NCBI GenBank assembly: GCA_029379385.1
Contig: CM055612.1
Coordinates: forward strand, 8,742,001-8,806,000
Length of the DNA: 64,000 bases
Reading direction: 5' to 3'
DNA from: Quillaja saponaria
Lineage: Eukaryota; Streptophyta; Magnoliopsida; Fabales; Quillajaceae
Shown here: piece after piece, positions 1-9,865 of the stretch
How the letters are laid out: each line of letters starts with the position of its first letter
Position numbering within the stretch: position 1 is the first letter of the stretch
Position numbers and translations under genes: made by a program
The notes under the pieces: model-generated
Database searches by the model: none
What the model was told of the DNA's origin: nothing
What the model saw: the letters and a program-made list of their open reading frames with translations, nothing else

Positions 1-630
1 AGAGCACTTCTCTCTTTTCACGAACAACTAGTTCTCTTTCAGCCTGTTGAAAACCATCTGCAAGTGCTTTTTGTGATCTTCCAGAGTGGAGCTATAGATC
101 ATAATATCATCCAAGTAAACCACGACGAACTTGTCTAAGTACCCGCGGAAAATCTGATTCATGAGAATGCAAAATGTGGCTGGTGCATTCGTCAACCCAA
201 ATGGCATCACCAAGAACTCAAATGCACCATATCGAGTGACACAAGTCGTCTTCGGCTCGTCCCCCTCCGCAATTCCAACTTGGTAATACCCGGACCTCAA
301 GTCCAGCTTTGTGAAGTACTTGGCACCACTCAGTTGGTCAAAAAGATTAGCAATGAGCGGTATAGGATAATTATTCCGCACTGTGACCTTGTTGAGTGCC
401 CAATAATCAACACACATTCGCAGGCTCAAATCCTTCTTCTTCTGAAACAATATCGGTGCTCCAAATGGTGCCTTTGAAGGTCTTATGAACCCTGACTCTA
501 GTAGTTCATTCGGCTGTTTTCTGAGCTCAGCTAACTCAGGTGGTGCCATCCTGTATAGAGCCTTTGCAGGTGGATTGATGCCTGACACTAACTCAATCTC
601 ATGATCGATACCCTTGCGCGGCGGCAAGGT
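1..630 (-). pseudogene. Reverse transcriptase (partial) of the Ty3/gypsy element
   Basis: About 200 codons of an RVT_1 domain are present, with the palm landmarks [26 protein letters not shown] and the catalytic VVVYLDDI, whose two aspartates are intact. An in-frame TAG at 28-30 stops it and the coding frame continues past the window edge. A tryptophan sits at the arginine position of the usual DYRALNK block. The region continues the gag-protease frame, so translation in the original element was as one polyprotein. Confidence 0.9.
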
Positions 631-1548
631 TTATGGAAGTTTGTCAGGCATGACTCCTTTATATTCCTTCAAAACTCCTTGTATGGTTGGCGGCACTGGC
701 TCTCCATCCCCTTGATCCTCAGTAACCAAGGGTACCGCCACAAAAGTAGGTTCATGTCGCTTCACGCCTTTTTTGAACTGAAGAGCCGACAGATGCTTGG
801 TCTCACCAAGTTGTTTGATCACTGCTGGCACCATGGCTGGCTGCTCTCCTATTATCATAAGAGAACTAGCAGCAGGGATTGGAATTGCTTTGTGAGTAAG
901 CATGAACTCCATCCCGATGACAACATCAAAATCATCAATCTTGGCCACCATAAAATCGACACGGCCTTCCCATGTCCCAAGCTTTACAGACACTTGCTTG
1001 GCTTGCCCCGTAGTAGGCAAGGATTTAGAATTCACAGCTTTCATCCGGCCTGAGTCCTTTTCCAACTTTAGGCCCAGCTTCTTGTCCTCCGCTTCAGAAA
1101 CAAAGTTATGGGTAGCCCCAGTGTTCAGCATGACACTCGTAGCCGGCTTCCCACCAAGATGGCCCTTCACAAACATGAGACCCTTATCCCCGCTCTTCTT
1201 GGAACTCTCAGCATGCTTCTTGAGTGCCCCAATAAACCGCAATGCCCCCATCCTAGGCTGATCTTCATCCGACTTGTCCTCATCCTCATCCTCATCAGCA
1301 TGACTTTGAGGTGCTTTACCAATCGAAGCTTGCAAAGCATTGAGTGCAGTTTTCTGTGGACATTCCAAAACTCTATGCGGTTCATTACACAAGAAATAAG
1401 AGATTGTCCTTGGTTTGGAGGTTGAGACAGACCCTCGTGATGATTGTGGACTATTGGAGGGGTAGGAAGGTTTCCTCTGATCCCCTCCCCCACTTTTGTT
1501 CTTTCCTGGCTTGCCAAACTGTCCGCCATTGCCTCCACTAGAAGATTG
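631..1548 (-). pseudogene. Aspartic protease region of the Ty3/gypsy element, inactive-looking
   Basis: This stretch is in the same frame as gag. It starts with a glycine/serine-rich nucleocapsid tail and then gives a retropepsin-like domain. The active-site loop reads LNTGATHNF, with asparagine where the family has its catalytic aspartate, so the enzyme should be dead. The frame is closed by TAA at 631-633, directly before RT, in the same phase. An acidic spacer and a linker to RT are also visible. All of this fits a single original gag-pol polyprotein that has since decayed. Confidence 0.82.
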
Positions 1549-2514
1549 TTATGATTTCTTACTAGCAGAGCTTTCAGGAGCGTAGTCTGTCAAGTGCTCG
1601 GCTGCCGCCCGAGCTGTGGCCAAATCCTGGACCCGCTGTCGTTGAAGTTCGGCCCTCGCCCATGGCTTTAAGCCTTCAAGGAAATAGAACATCTTATCCT
1701 TCTCTGACATGTCACGAATGTCTAACATCAGTCCCGAAAATCTCTTCACATACTCCCAGATAGCCCCCGTCTGTTTTAACTCCCTTAAGTTGCGCCGAGC
1801 GATGTACTCGACGTTCTCCAGAAAGAATTGGGCCTTCAGCTCTCGCCTCAAATCTTTCCAGGTGTCAATTACGCATCTACCATCTTGTATGTCAACATAC
1901 TTTGTCCTCCACCAGAGTTTTGCATCTCCAGCAAGGTACATCGTAGCTGTTGTCACCTTTGCTTCTTCCGAATCCATTCTCACTGCTCGAAAGTATTGTT
2001 CCAAGTCAAATAGAAAGTTTTCCAACTCCTTTGCATCTCGTGCTCCTCTAAAAGCCTGAGGTTCAGGAACTTTCATTCGACGTTGCCCCACACCCTCAGC
2101 ATATGGGTTGTGGTTGTCATTACCCACCGCTCTCATAGTGATATTTACCTTGGTGTTCAGCTCACCAAGTTCATCTTTCATGATGGCCATGTCCTCCAAA
2201 ATTTCACCACGCATGGTGTGGATCGCACCCGCTAGTTGTGCTTGGGATTGGTCGATACTACTAACTCGCTCCTCTAGCTCAGCAGCAATGTCACCTGTGC
2301 CTTGGACATTCTTATTCTTCTTGAGTGCCCATACACGGCTAACAAGTCCTTCAAGGGTAATCACCCTTTCAATCAATCGGGGTATGTCAAACTCTTTCAA
2401 TGACGCCCGTATGTCTATCATGGAGTCAGACACTCCAGCAAGCTCGCCTAGGTGCGAGTCAATCCAATCAAACTTTTGTTGATTCGTCATTCCCTTCATC
2501 ATGACAACAACCAA
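1549..2514 (-). pseudogene. gag: gag of the Ty3/gypsy element
   Basis: A 321-codon reading frame whose central part is a retrotransposon gag (capsid) domain: FLFDLEQYFRA, AKLWWRTKY and FFLENVEYIARRNLRELKQ are typical landmarks. The N-terminal third is predicted coiled-coil-like. The frame ends at a TAA (1549-1551), but the same frame continues open into a nucleocapsid-like stretch and the protease, so the stop is probably a mutation rather than the original gag end. In the zinc-knuckle region just downstream (about 1375-1410) the first cysteine position is tyrosine (YFLCNEPHRVLEC), which should weaken zinc binding. Confidence 0.85.
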
Positions 2515-2543
2515 CTGCTACTTCCTCAGCGGTTCAGAAAGTA

Positions 2544-2555
2544 GCTCTGATACCA
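2544..2555 (-). other. Primer-binding site, initiator tRNA-Met type
   Basis: On the minus strand this reads TGGTATCAGAGC, the usual complement of the plant initiator methionine tRNA 3' end. It lies two bases inside the LTR edge, where minus-strand DNA synthesis would start. Confidence 0.9.
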
Positions 2556-2557
2556 AT

Positions 2558-3097
2558 TGTCACGGGCCGACTTTGCTAGCACGCAAAGACACCTATGTAG
2601 CACTTGCTAAACCCTCGTGGGTAGCAAGTCAGCTTCTCCAATGCCCCTCGGGTGTCAACCCGTAAGGCTAGTGCGCAACAATATAAGCAAGAAAGCAAAT
2701 ACAACACAGTTTGCAAGAAAAGGGCTTCAACTTCTCATTAATTGAAAAACGATCAAATTACAATGCTATCAAAATGCTCTCGACATGGCTACGACATAGG
2801 CAAATGGCTTGGTGTAGGGAGAGTTACAAGCAACACCAAGACCTTTGACACTCATCTAACAAGCTCATGTATAACTTTGAATTTTCTCACATATACACTC
2901 CCCCCTAAAGAGCTTTCTGCGCCATAGTCCCTCTGGCAGGAGGGAACATCATATTTCCCAGTTGTCTGACTACCCCTGGCTACCTATTTACAAAAATGCC
3001 ACAATGTGTCATGACATATGCCTAGCTACCCACAATGTGCCCATCACAAGGCAAGCGGCCATGTGCGACATGCACTGGACAAGCTTGGGTTGTGACA
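2558..3097 (-). repeat. 5' LTR of the Ty3/gypsy element
   Basis: The 540-bp segment begins TGTCAC and ends GTGACA on the plus strand, a perfect 6-bp inverted terminus with the TG..CA ends expected of an LTR. Its inner edge is two bases from the primer-binding site, which fixes that end. The outer edge is inferred from the matching inverted terminus. The partner LTR is not in the window, so neither the target-site duplication nor the LTR length can be confirmed. Confidence 0.8.
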
Positions 3098-3470
3098 CTA
3101 TGGCACGTCACTGCACCGAACACTTCCAAAAGCATAATAAAAAAAAAAAAAAAATGAAGATTAACAAAACCATTCAAAAATCGAACAAAAATTACTAAAT
3201 AATAAAATCCTAAAACAAGTGTGACTAAACTTGAAAACAACGAAAAACAATTGACATCTACTACTAAACTCAAGAATTTAGCCAACTTTAATGCTCAAAA
3301 GGTAATGAAATGACTCTAGTTATCAAGAGTTAGATTATCTTTAGAGTCAGATATGTTACATTCAATATTTAATATTTATGTACCTGATTTTATTTCTAAT
3401 AAATTTCTGTCAAATCTTAAGGTAACTTGCATCCCAATGTGCTATGGGTATGAACTAGTTGAATTGAACT

Positions 3471-4025
3471 ATCCATTTACCTAAAAAATGATAAGTGTTC
3501 AACATTTTCAATAAGCCCTATAATAAGTTTATACTCCCTATAAGTCTTACTTTTTAAAGATTTTTTCCTAAATAAGTTCTAAACCTTAAATTAAAACATT
3601 GTATACAACTTCTACTATTTTTTATATTTAATTTGTAAGTTTAAAATATTGATTAAGATCTCAATTTTCAAAAATTTACATAATATAAAATGAGAAAGCT
3701 AATAAATTCATGATATTAGCATTAATGAAATAATAGAAATTTCTAAAAATTAATAATCTTATCTACTTTCATATTTTCTTTAAAAGGTTTAAAAAAAATT
3801 CAATTCAACTTGCATTGATATTATAAATCTAAATTTAAAAGATAAAATTTAAATATTTTTAGAGATTTTTATTATTCCATTAATGATTATAATATGAATT
3901 TATTAGTTATAAAATGCTTCAATTTAAAATTAAGGCTTTATTATTAAAAAAAATAAATTAAATGAAACTTATTGAGAATATTAAAAAAGAAAGTAAGACT
4001 TATCATTATTTTTTAAGATAAATAT
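3471..4025. mobile_element. Fold-back MITE, AT-rich
   Basis: The two ends are inverted copies: ATGATAAGT plus CAATAAG near 3487-3515 recurs in reverse complement near 3963-4011. The interior is also mirrored: the block around 3690-3745 (taataaattcatg..ttaatgaaataata) matches the reverse complement of 3855-3905. The whole roughly 550-bp unit could therefore fold into one long imperfect hairpin. There is no coding capacity. Class and target duplication were not resolved. Confidence 0.55.
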
Positions 4026-4840
4026 AATTAAAAAAATTCAATGATAATCTAATTAATTTTTTTATTAAAAAAATTAAATGATTTGTGAACCATAATTATT
4101 CTCTTATATCTTGGTCTCTTTTTGAAAAATGTTTGTAGTTCATAATTTTTTATTTATTTTTTCTGAACTTGGGAAGGAACGTAAGGCTATAAGGAGAAAA
4201 GTCAATGAAGGCAGCAAAGTTTTGAGAAGGACAAATTAAAACGCAAAGGATAAGAAAAGACAGTAATTGATGGGAAAATTGGTTTCTAGGCAGCCAAACA
4301 GACCCTTTAGCCACCCATAGGTGAGGTATCAGGCAATTCGGATACTTGTCATTTTCTAAACCACACAAAGTCATAAAGCCTTAACAAACTTTGAACACAG
4401 CAAGAACTCTACACAAAATCCAAAATGTTATTAAATTCTGTTTGGCAGATATTGAAACCGCCAACAGAATATTTCCAAGTTTTACAGAACCGAATAGCAA
4501 AGATTGCATAAACATTTTTGTATTGTATGTTGTCACTGTTCACGTTGATAGGGTATATGTGTTAAGACCTGAGGTGTGTGGCACAGGCTTCCTGAACTCA
4601 CTTCACCTGCCTAAAATTAACCAGACCCAACTTGCATTGCATAAACCATAATGCTTATATGTTCTGCAACTTCGACTGCAATTTAATGAACAAAGACAAC
4701 AGTGCAACACTATGGATTGTGAGTTGTGACGTCTCAAGCACTGGTCCCCCAACCTATAGATTACCATTACCTTATAATTATTCAGTAAGTGTTATATTCA
4801 ATAACTAATTGAAACATTTCAAAAATGTATTGTCTTTTCA
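4026..4840. other. AT-rich spacer, no gene seen
   Basis: Short open frames occur on both strands (for example 4150-4374 minus and 4391-4651 plus) but none resembles a known protein or has gene-like structure. No clear repeat was recognised here. Confidence 0.6.
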
Positions 4841-6146
4841 GAACACCAATAATTCATACTTTAATTATTAATACTCCATGTGTGAAGAAAGGAATTTGTA
4901 CCCCCAGAAGGATCAAAAATTATTTCTTGATACAATATTGATAATATTGATTAGTAATTAGAAATAAAAATGTATCGGATACATATCAAAAATATTATGA
5001 AAACTGTGTACGATCTCGAAAATATATATAAAAATATTACATAATTATTATTTATAAGTAATTTGTAATGTACATATAATAATTAATTATACATGTTTGA
5101 AGGTTTGATTTGTCTCTTCACATTATTTTTATTTATTTTTTACTTGTTTAATCTCAATTATTTATTAAATTATACATAATGCAACAATATATATTAAAAA
5201 TTAAACAATAAAGTTTAGCAATAATACTTACACTTAACTATATTTAATTTGTTATAATTTACTAGCTTCCATATAATATCCTTGTTTGGTTTAGCTTTTG
5301 AAACAACTTTTGGGGTTAAACTTTTCTACAAATTTGTTTGGTAATAGAGGTTTTATTTTTTAAACTTTAATAAAAAGTATTTTTGGGTTTTTAGAGTTCT
5401 AAAAGTTGATGTTAGAAAAAGAAGTTTTTTCAAATAAAAAACATATAAAACAAAAGAATCTCAAATGAATTTTAATAATTATTTTATTTTGACAAATATA
5501 ACCATAATATTTATCAAAATGGTCTTTTTGGTAATTTTAGTAGTCAATATCATTTTCGAAAAATTAAAATAAAATACTTTTTTTTATATCTCATAGCGTT
5601 TTTTAGCTCATTCAAACACTTTTTCAACTTTTTATATAATACTTATTAAATAACTCTACTTAAAAAGTATTTTTATTTACAGCTTAACCAAACAGACGAA
5701 TAATTTCTTTTATAACGTATAGTTTTTATACTTATAAAATCTAATTGTATAATATATAGTACAATTTAGTTTATATATATAACTTAATTGGTCAATAATT
5801 AAGTATAAATATGTAAAAATAAAATTAACAAATTTTATTAGTTATAATTTTTTAATTGAAAAAATCTGAACTCTTAGTAAATATTAAAAGCAAACATTTA
5901 GAAAGAAAAAAGTTATATTAAAATTTATTTCTTTTATGAAATAAAAACTACATATCAATCATTCTTGATTAATCTCCACTAGTGCTTGTGTTTTTATTTT
6001 TTTATTGACATTAAGAAAATCTTAAAAAATAGAAATTGGTAGGATATGGTATCTAACAAGTATCGATTCATGGATACGTTTGACTATCGGTGGTAAACAA
6101 TAATTTTGTATTTGTAACTCAAGAAACAAATACATTTCGTCCAGTA
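4841..6146. repeat. Tandem duplication, unit 1 (carries a MITE)
   Basis: Aligns by eye with unit 2 (6147-7055) over nearly its full length once the 419-bp insert at 5281-5699 is removed. Shared landmarks include the opening AATAATTCATACTTTAATTA, AATGTATCGGATACATAT, CATGTTTGAAGGTTTGATTT and the closing stretch with TCGTATCCGTAACTCAAG-like sequence. No coding potential was seen. The unit may itself be an old non-autonomous element. Confidence 0.75.
5281..5699. mobile_element. MITE with TGTTTGGTT termini, inserted in repeat unit 1
   Basis: The 419-bp element has imperfect inverted ends (TGTTTGGTTTAGCTTTTGAAA on the left; the right end in reverse complement gives TGTTTGGTTAAGCTGTAAAT). It is flanked by a near-identical 8-bp pair, ATAATATC (5273-5280) and ATAATTTC (5700-5707), the duplication length of hAT elements. 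Its absence from the parallel site in unit 2 independently shows that it is an insertion. A related copy lies at 53271-53714. Confidence 0.75.
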
Positions 6147-7055
6147 TAGCAATAATTCATACTTTAATTATTAATACTCCAAGTGTGAAGATATTAATTT
6201 GCACTTTGGGAAGGATCTAATGTTGTTTCTTGATACAGTATCCATCAGTTTAGAAACATAAATGTATCGGATACATATAGGAAACATTATGAAAATGATG
6301 CACAATTTCGAAAACATATAGATAAATGCAATAATATTATGTAATACTTATTTATGATTGATTTGTAATATTTATAATGATTAATTTTGCATGTTTGAAG
6401 GTTTGATTTGCCTCTTCACATAATTTATATTTCCTTTTTACATGTTTAATCTCTATGATTTATTAAATTATAGATAATGCAACAAATACATATTAATTAA
6501 ATTAAATAATAAAATTTAGAAATAATACTTACACTTGACTATATTTATTTTTTTGTCATTTGACTAGCTTCCATATAATAATTTTTTTAAAATCTAATTA
6601 TATAATATGTAGATACATTTAGTTTTATATATAACTTAATTGGTCATAATTAAGTAATAAGTATGTAAAAAAAAAAATTAACAAATTTTATTTTTTATAT
6701 TTTTTAAATTTCAAAAATATGAACTCTTAGTAAATATTAAAAAAAAATGTTATAATAAAATTTATTTCTTTTATGAATTAAAAACTACATATTACTAAAT
6801 ATTTATTGGTTAATTCTTGACATTAATCTCTATTATTATTATTTTTATTGACATTAATTAAGAAATTCTTAATAAAATATTAACAAAAAAAATATTATAA
6901 AATACGGTATCTAGAAATATCAAATGTATCCGATTATATCTTTGCATACAATTAGGATACTAATAAACATTCATGAATACATTTGAATATCGACAACAAA
7001 TAATAATTTCGTATCCGTAACTCAAGATACCAAACATTTCATTCCGTATTGCAAA
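6147..7055. repeat. Tandem duplication, unit 2 (empty MITE site)
   Basis: Direct neighbour and relative of unit 1. It lacks the MITE, and its sequence around 6575-6600 represents the pre-insertion site, with some further small indels. Divergence between the units is visible throughout, so the duplication is not recent. Confidence 0.75.
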
Positions 7056-8850
7056 AAAAGTTGAGATATTTAGTTCGCCCTAGCTATGAAAATAAATTAA
7101 GATCTATGGATTAATTTGATCAACACTTTCAATTTTTATGCTTCTTGCCCTATGCTGTTTAGTGTTGACCTCCATAAAGGTGTATTAGATATAATCTTTG
7201 GCTTATATAATAATTAAAATCGAACATTGAATCACTAACTCCCGCTCTCCACCAAGCTATGCATGATTAATGAAATCTCGTGAAGACTTTTTAGCTGAGA
7301 AGGGTCTTATCAAATCAATGCTTGAAATTGTTCACCCACATGTTCTCTTGTACGGTAACACCGTCCAGTTCAACTCCGATGGACCCACAAAATCGACTAC
7401 TATCCGCTGGGTCCCAACCCGAGGGACCCACTGGCCACTAGCTATGTCAATATTTCCCTAACGGAACTTGTAGGACCATGATCTGGTTGGGACCCAGCGG
7501 ATAGTAGTCGATTATATTCTGTCTCCTAATTGAATTTACGTGGCAATACATGATCAGGCTTTGGCTTTGCTTATCAATTGACACGTTTCAAATATAAAGT
7601 TATTAGTGATATTAATGTTTTAAAAGGAGCGTGGAAAAAGCAAAGTTGATGGGTGGCGGTGGGCCCATCAGAAGTCCTGTACGTTTACCCACCGGCAAGA
7701 GGGTGATGTGGAGATCTCTGGCGGCAAATAATATAATGAATGACAATTTTCCACCCAAATAAATGAACAAGTTTTTTTTTTTTTTTTTTTCATTTTTACA
7801 ATAAATTAGGATGGGAAGAAAAGTTGGACAAAAAAGTAGGAATGTTATTAATTTGTCTTGCCTACTTTAATAAATGTTAGTTAATTACATGCATGGAATG
7901 TGAGTTATGCATCCAATAGGAATTCAAACAGAGTGTTCAGACAGAGTTAGCTGCATATATATCACGAGGCCAATTATGTGTTCAAACTCCTACTTTTATT
8001 GAGTTTTGCTTCTCATTCTAATCGCAGAGTCAAAAAAGGCTACAAGAAAAGGAAAAAAATAAATAAATTGAAACTTTGCGACCGACATTCCTTTCATCAA
8101 GTTTTTGTAATTTGGCATCTTTCTCTAAAGTGCTCGTTGGCTTTATTTTTACTTATCAACTTGAGGATACATCAAAAGCTCAATAATCCCATTTGTGTTA
8201 CTAACACAATGGATATATCATATCAGGATATTGTCTCTAATTGGACATGGTTAATAGTATTTTCCGGGCTAAAATGTAAAAAAATAAAAAATTAAAAATT
8301 GTGGAAGACTATATATGAAATCATAGATAAATATAAAGTGAACTATTTTCACCTTTAAAAATTAAAATAGACATAATTTTACATACAGATTGAATCAGAG
8401 AAAATAAATCCATCTAAAGAGAAAGGGTACACCTATAAAATTAACAACTACATGTTAAAATTTGGTTGGGGTCATGCTAGCCAGGAAACTGAGGTTCAAG
8501 TGATGTCGCACCATGGATTTTTTGCTAGCTAAGATTGAACTGTTGAAAGCTTATAGACTTTATCTGGTTGTATATTGCTGACAGAATTTTTAAATAATGA
8601 GCATATGTGTCCGCAGAGATGTGTTTCCTATTAGATCTGTTTCTAATAAGCTATACATTGCAGTTTACAGTTGCACTAATACCAATTCTTACAATCTTTA
8701 TCAAGGAATAGAGAATCAAGAGTTACAGCAACTTTCAGAGCTTGCATATCTATTGCAACAAATTAACGCAATGACGAGAAAAAGAGAGGGGCTGAGCTTG
8801 GGGATAGCCGGGGATGGAAGCGGTTATACAACGTACTAAAGCTTTCTATT
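7056..8850. other. Spacer with one striking inverted repeat; no convincing gene
   Basis: Contains the inverted repeat at 7391-7513, a G-box-like ACGTGGC near 7550, a long T run near 7772-7791 and short open frames (7270-7461, 7978-8295, 8597-8839) that match nothing I recognise. The less AT-rich stretch 7260-7720 resembles an exon or promoter remnant more than the surrounding spacer does. Confidence 0.5.
7391..7513. repeat. Perfect 29-bp inverted repeat, 65-nt loop
   Basis: The 29 bases at 7391-7419 are the exact reverse complement of 7485-7513 (core TACTATCCGCTGGGTCCCAA / TTGGGACCCAGCGGATAGTA). The arms are GC-richer than their AT-rich surroundings, and the match stops sharply at both ends. 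A transcript from either strand would form a strong hairpin. It could be a young small-RNA precursor or the footprint of a local inverted duplication. No transposon termini were recognised. Confidence 0.85.
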
Positions 8851-8852
8851 CT

Positions 8853-9497
8853 GGTTTAGTGAAACCACACTCAAATTTAAAAAATCAACACTAAATTTTA
8901 TTTTATTTTCCTAAATGAATAGAAAGTTAACAGTATTACAATATAATTTTTTTTTTTTTTTAACAAATAGAACTTTAAATTCAAAAAACTATCAAGAAAT
9001 TATAATTTTATTTTTTCAAATGAGTTATAAATACTTTTTTTTTCTTTTTTATGTTTTCCTCTACTCTTAGAGAAATTTTTTTCTTAATATTAAGAAATTG
9101 TGTTCTTCTCCATTTTTTTATTTTAACATATTATTAGTAATAAAATAAAATAAAAAATGTTTGTCACATGTATAAGTATAACTAAATTTGAATATTAGAT
9201 AAAAAAATTAAAATTTTCTTTATTCTTATATCATTGATATCATTAAAATAAAAAAAAATCAATTTTATTCTGTTTAATATTCAAAATTATTACTATTTAT
9301 ACATGTATCATATTTCATTAAGAATATGTTTAAAAAAATTTAAAAAATTAAGATTAATATTAAAAAAAAATATTTAAAAAGATAAATTAAAAATATAATT
9401 TTATGATAAAGTTTTTATTATTATCTTTTAAAATTATTAAATTTTTTTCATTTTCAAGGAGTGTGTCGATTTTTCTAAGTGTGATTTCAATAGAAAC
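8853..9497. mobile_element. Candidate MITE with terminal inverted repeats
   Basis: The left end carries TGAAACCACACTC followed by AAAAAATCAACAC. The right end in reverse complement carries TGAAATCACACTT followed by AAAAATCGACAC. The interior is non-coding and very AT-rich, with further mirrored short stretches. Boundaries and target duplication are uncertain. Confidence 0.45.
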
Positions 9498-9865
9498 GTA
9501 AGAAATAAGGGGAATGTAATTGACGCTATGTTTTTTTCTTTTTTTTATCAAAATTCATTCTCGTACATACAGATTGCATCATCTGGAAGATGATATATAC
9601 ATAACTTTTGAAGGACAACGAGGAACAGAAGAAAGGGAAAAAACAAGACACCTGCAACCCTCAAGCTTCTGCTGCTCTGCACATAAACTCGGGATACCAT
9701 AGGACCTCAGTCATATCAAATCTAGCCTCAAGCTGCTACTAGAGATTTCGTGGAAAAAAAGCCGACTAGGAGAAGGAAGCCTCGTAAACCAGTAACTACA
9801 TGGCCGCTCCTCATTCCACTACCTTAATTTTTTCTTCTTTTTTCTTTTTGTCAAAATCACATACC

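Larger units (their letters stand above)
1..3097 (-). mobile_element. Ty3/gypsy LTR retrotransposon, 5' part, decayed
   Basis: The element reads on the minus strand and runs off the left edge of the window. In its own 5' to 3' order it shows an LTR (2558-3097), a primer-binding site, gag, an aspartic protease and the start of reverse transcriptase. Protease before RT is compatible with both LTR superfamilies, but the RT and gag sequences resemble plant Ty3/gypsy elements. Gag, protease and RT share a single frame with no frameshift, yet three in-frame stops cut it (1549-1551, 631-633, 28-30). RNase H, integrase and the 3' LTR would lie outside the window, so insertion age cannot be judged from LTR divergence. 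Confidence 0.93.

Noticed and set aside
7978..8839. Open frames of 105 and 80 codons (7978-8295, 8597-8839, plus)
   Set aside because: Low-complexity, lysine/leucine-rich translations, no recognisable domain, no splice or promoter context.
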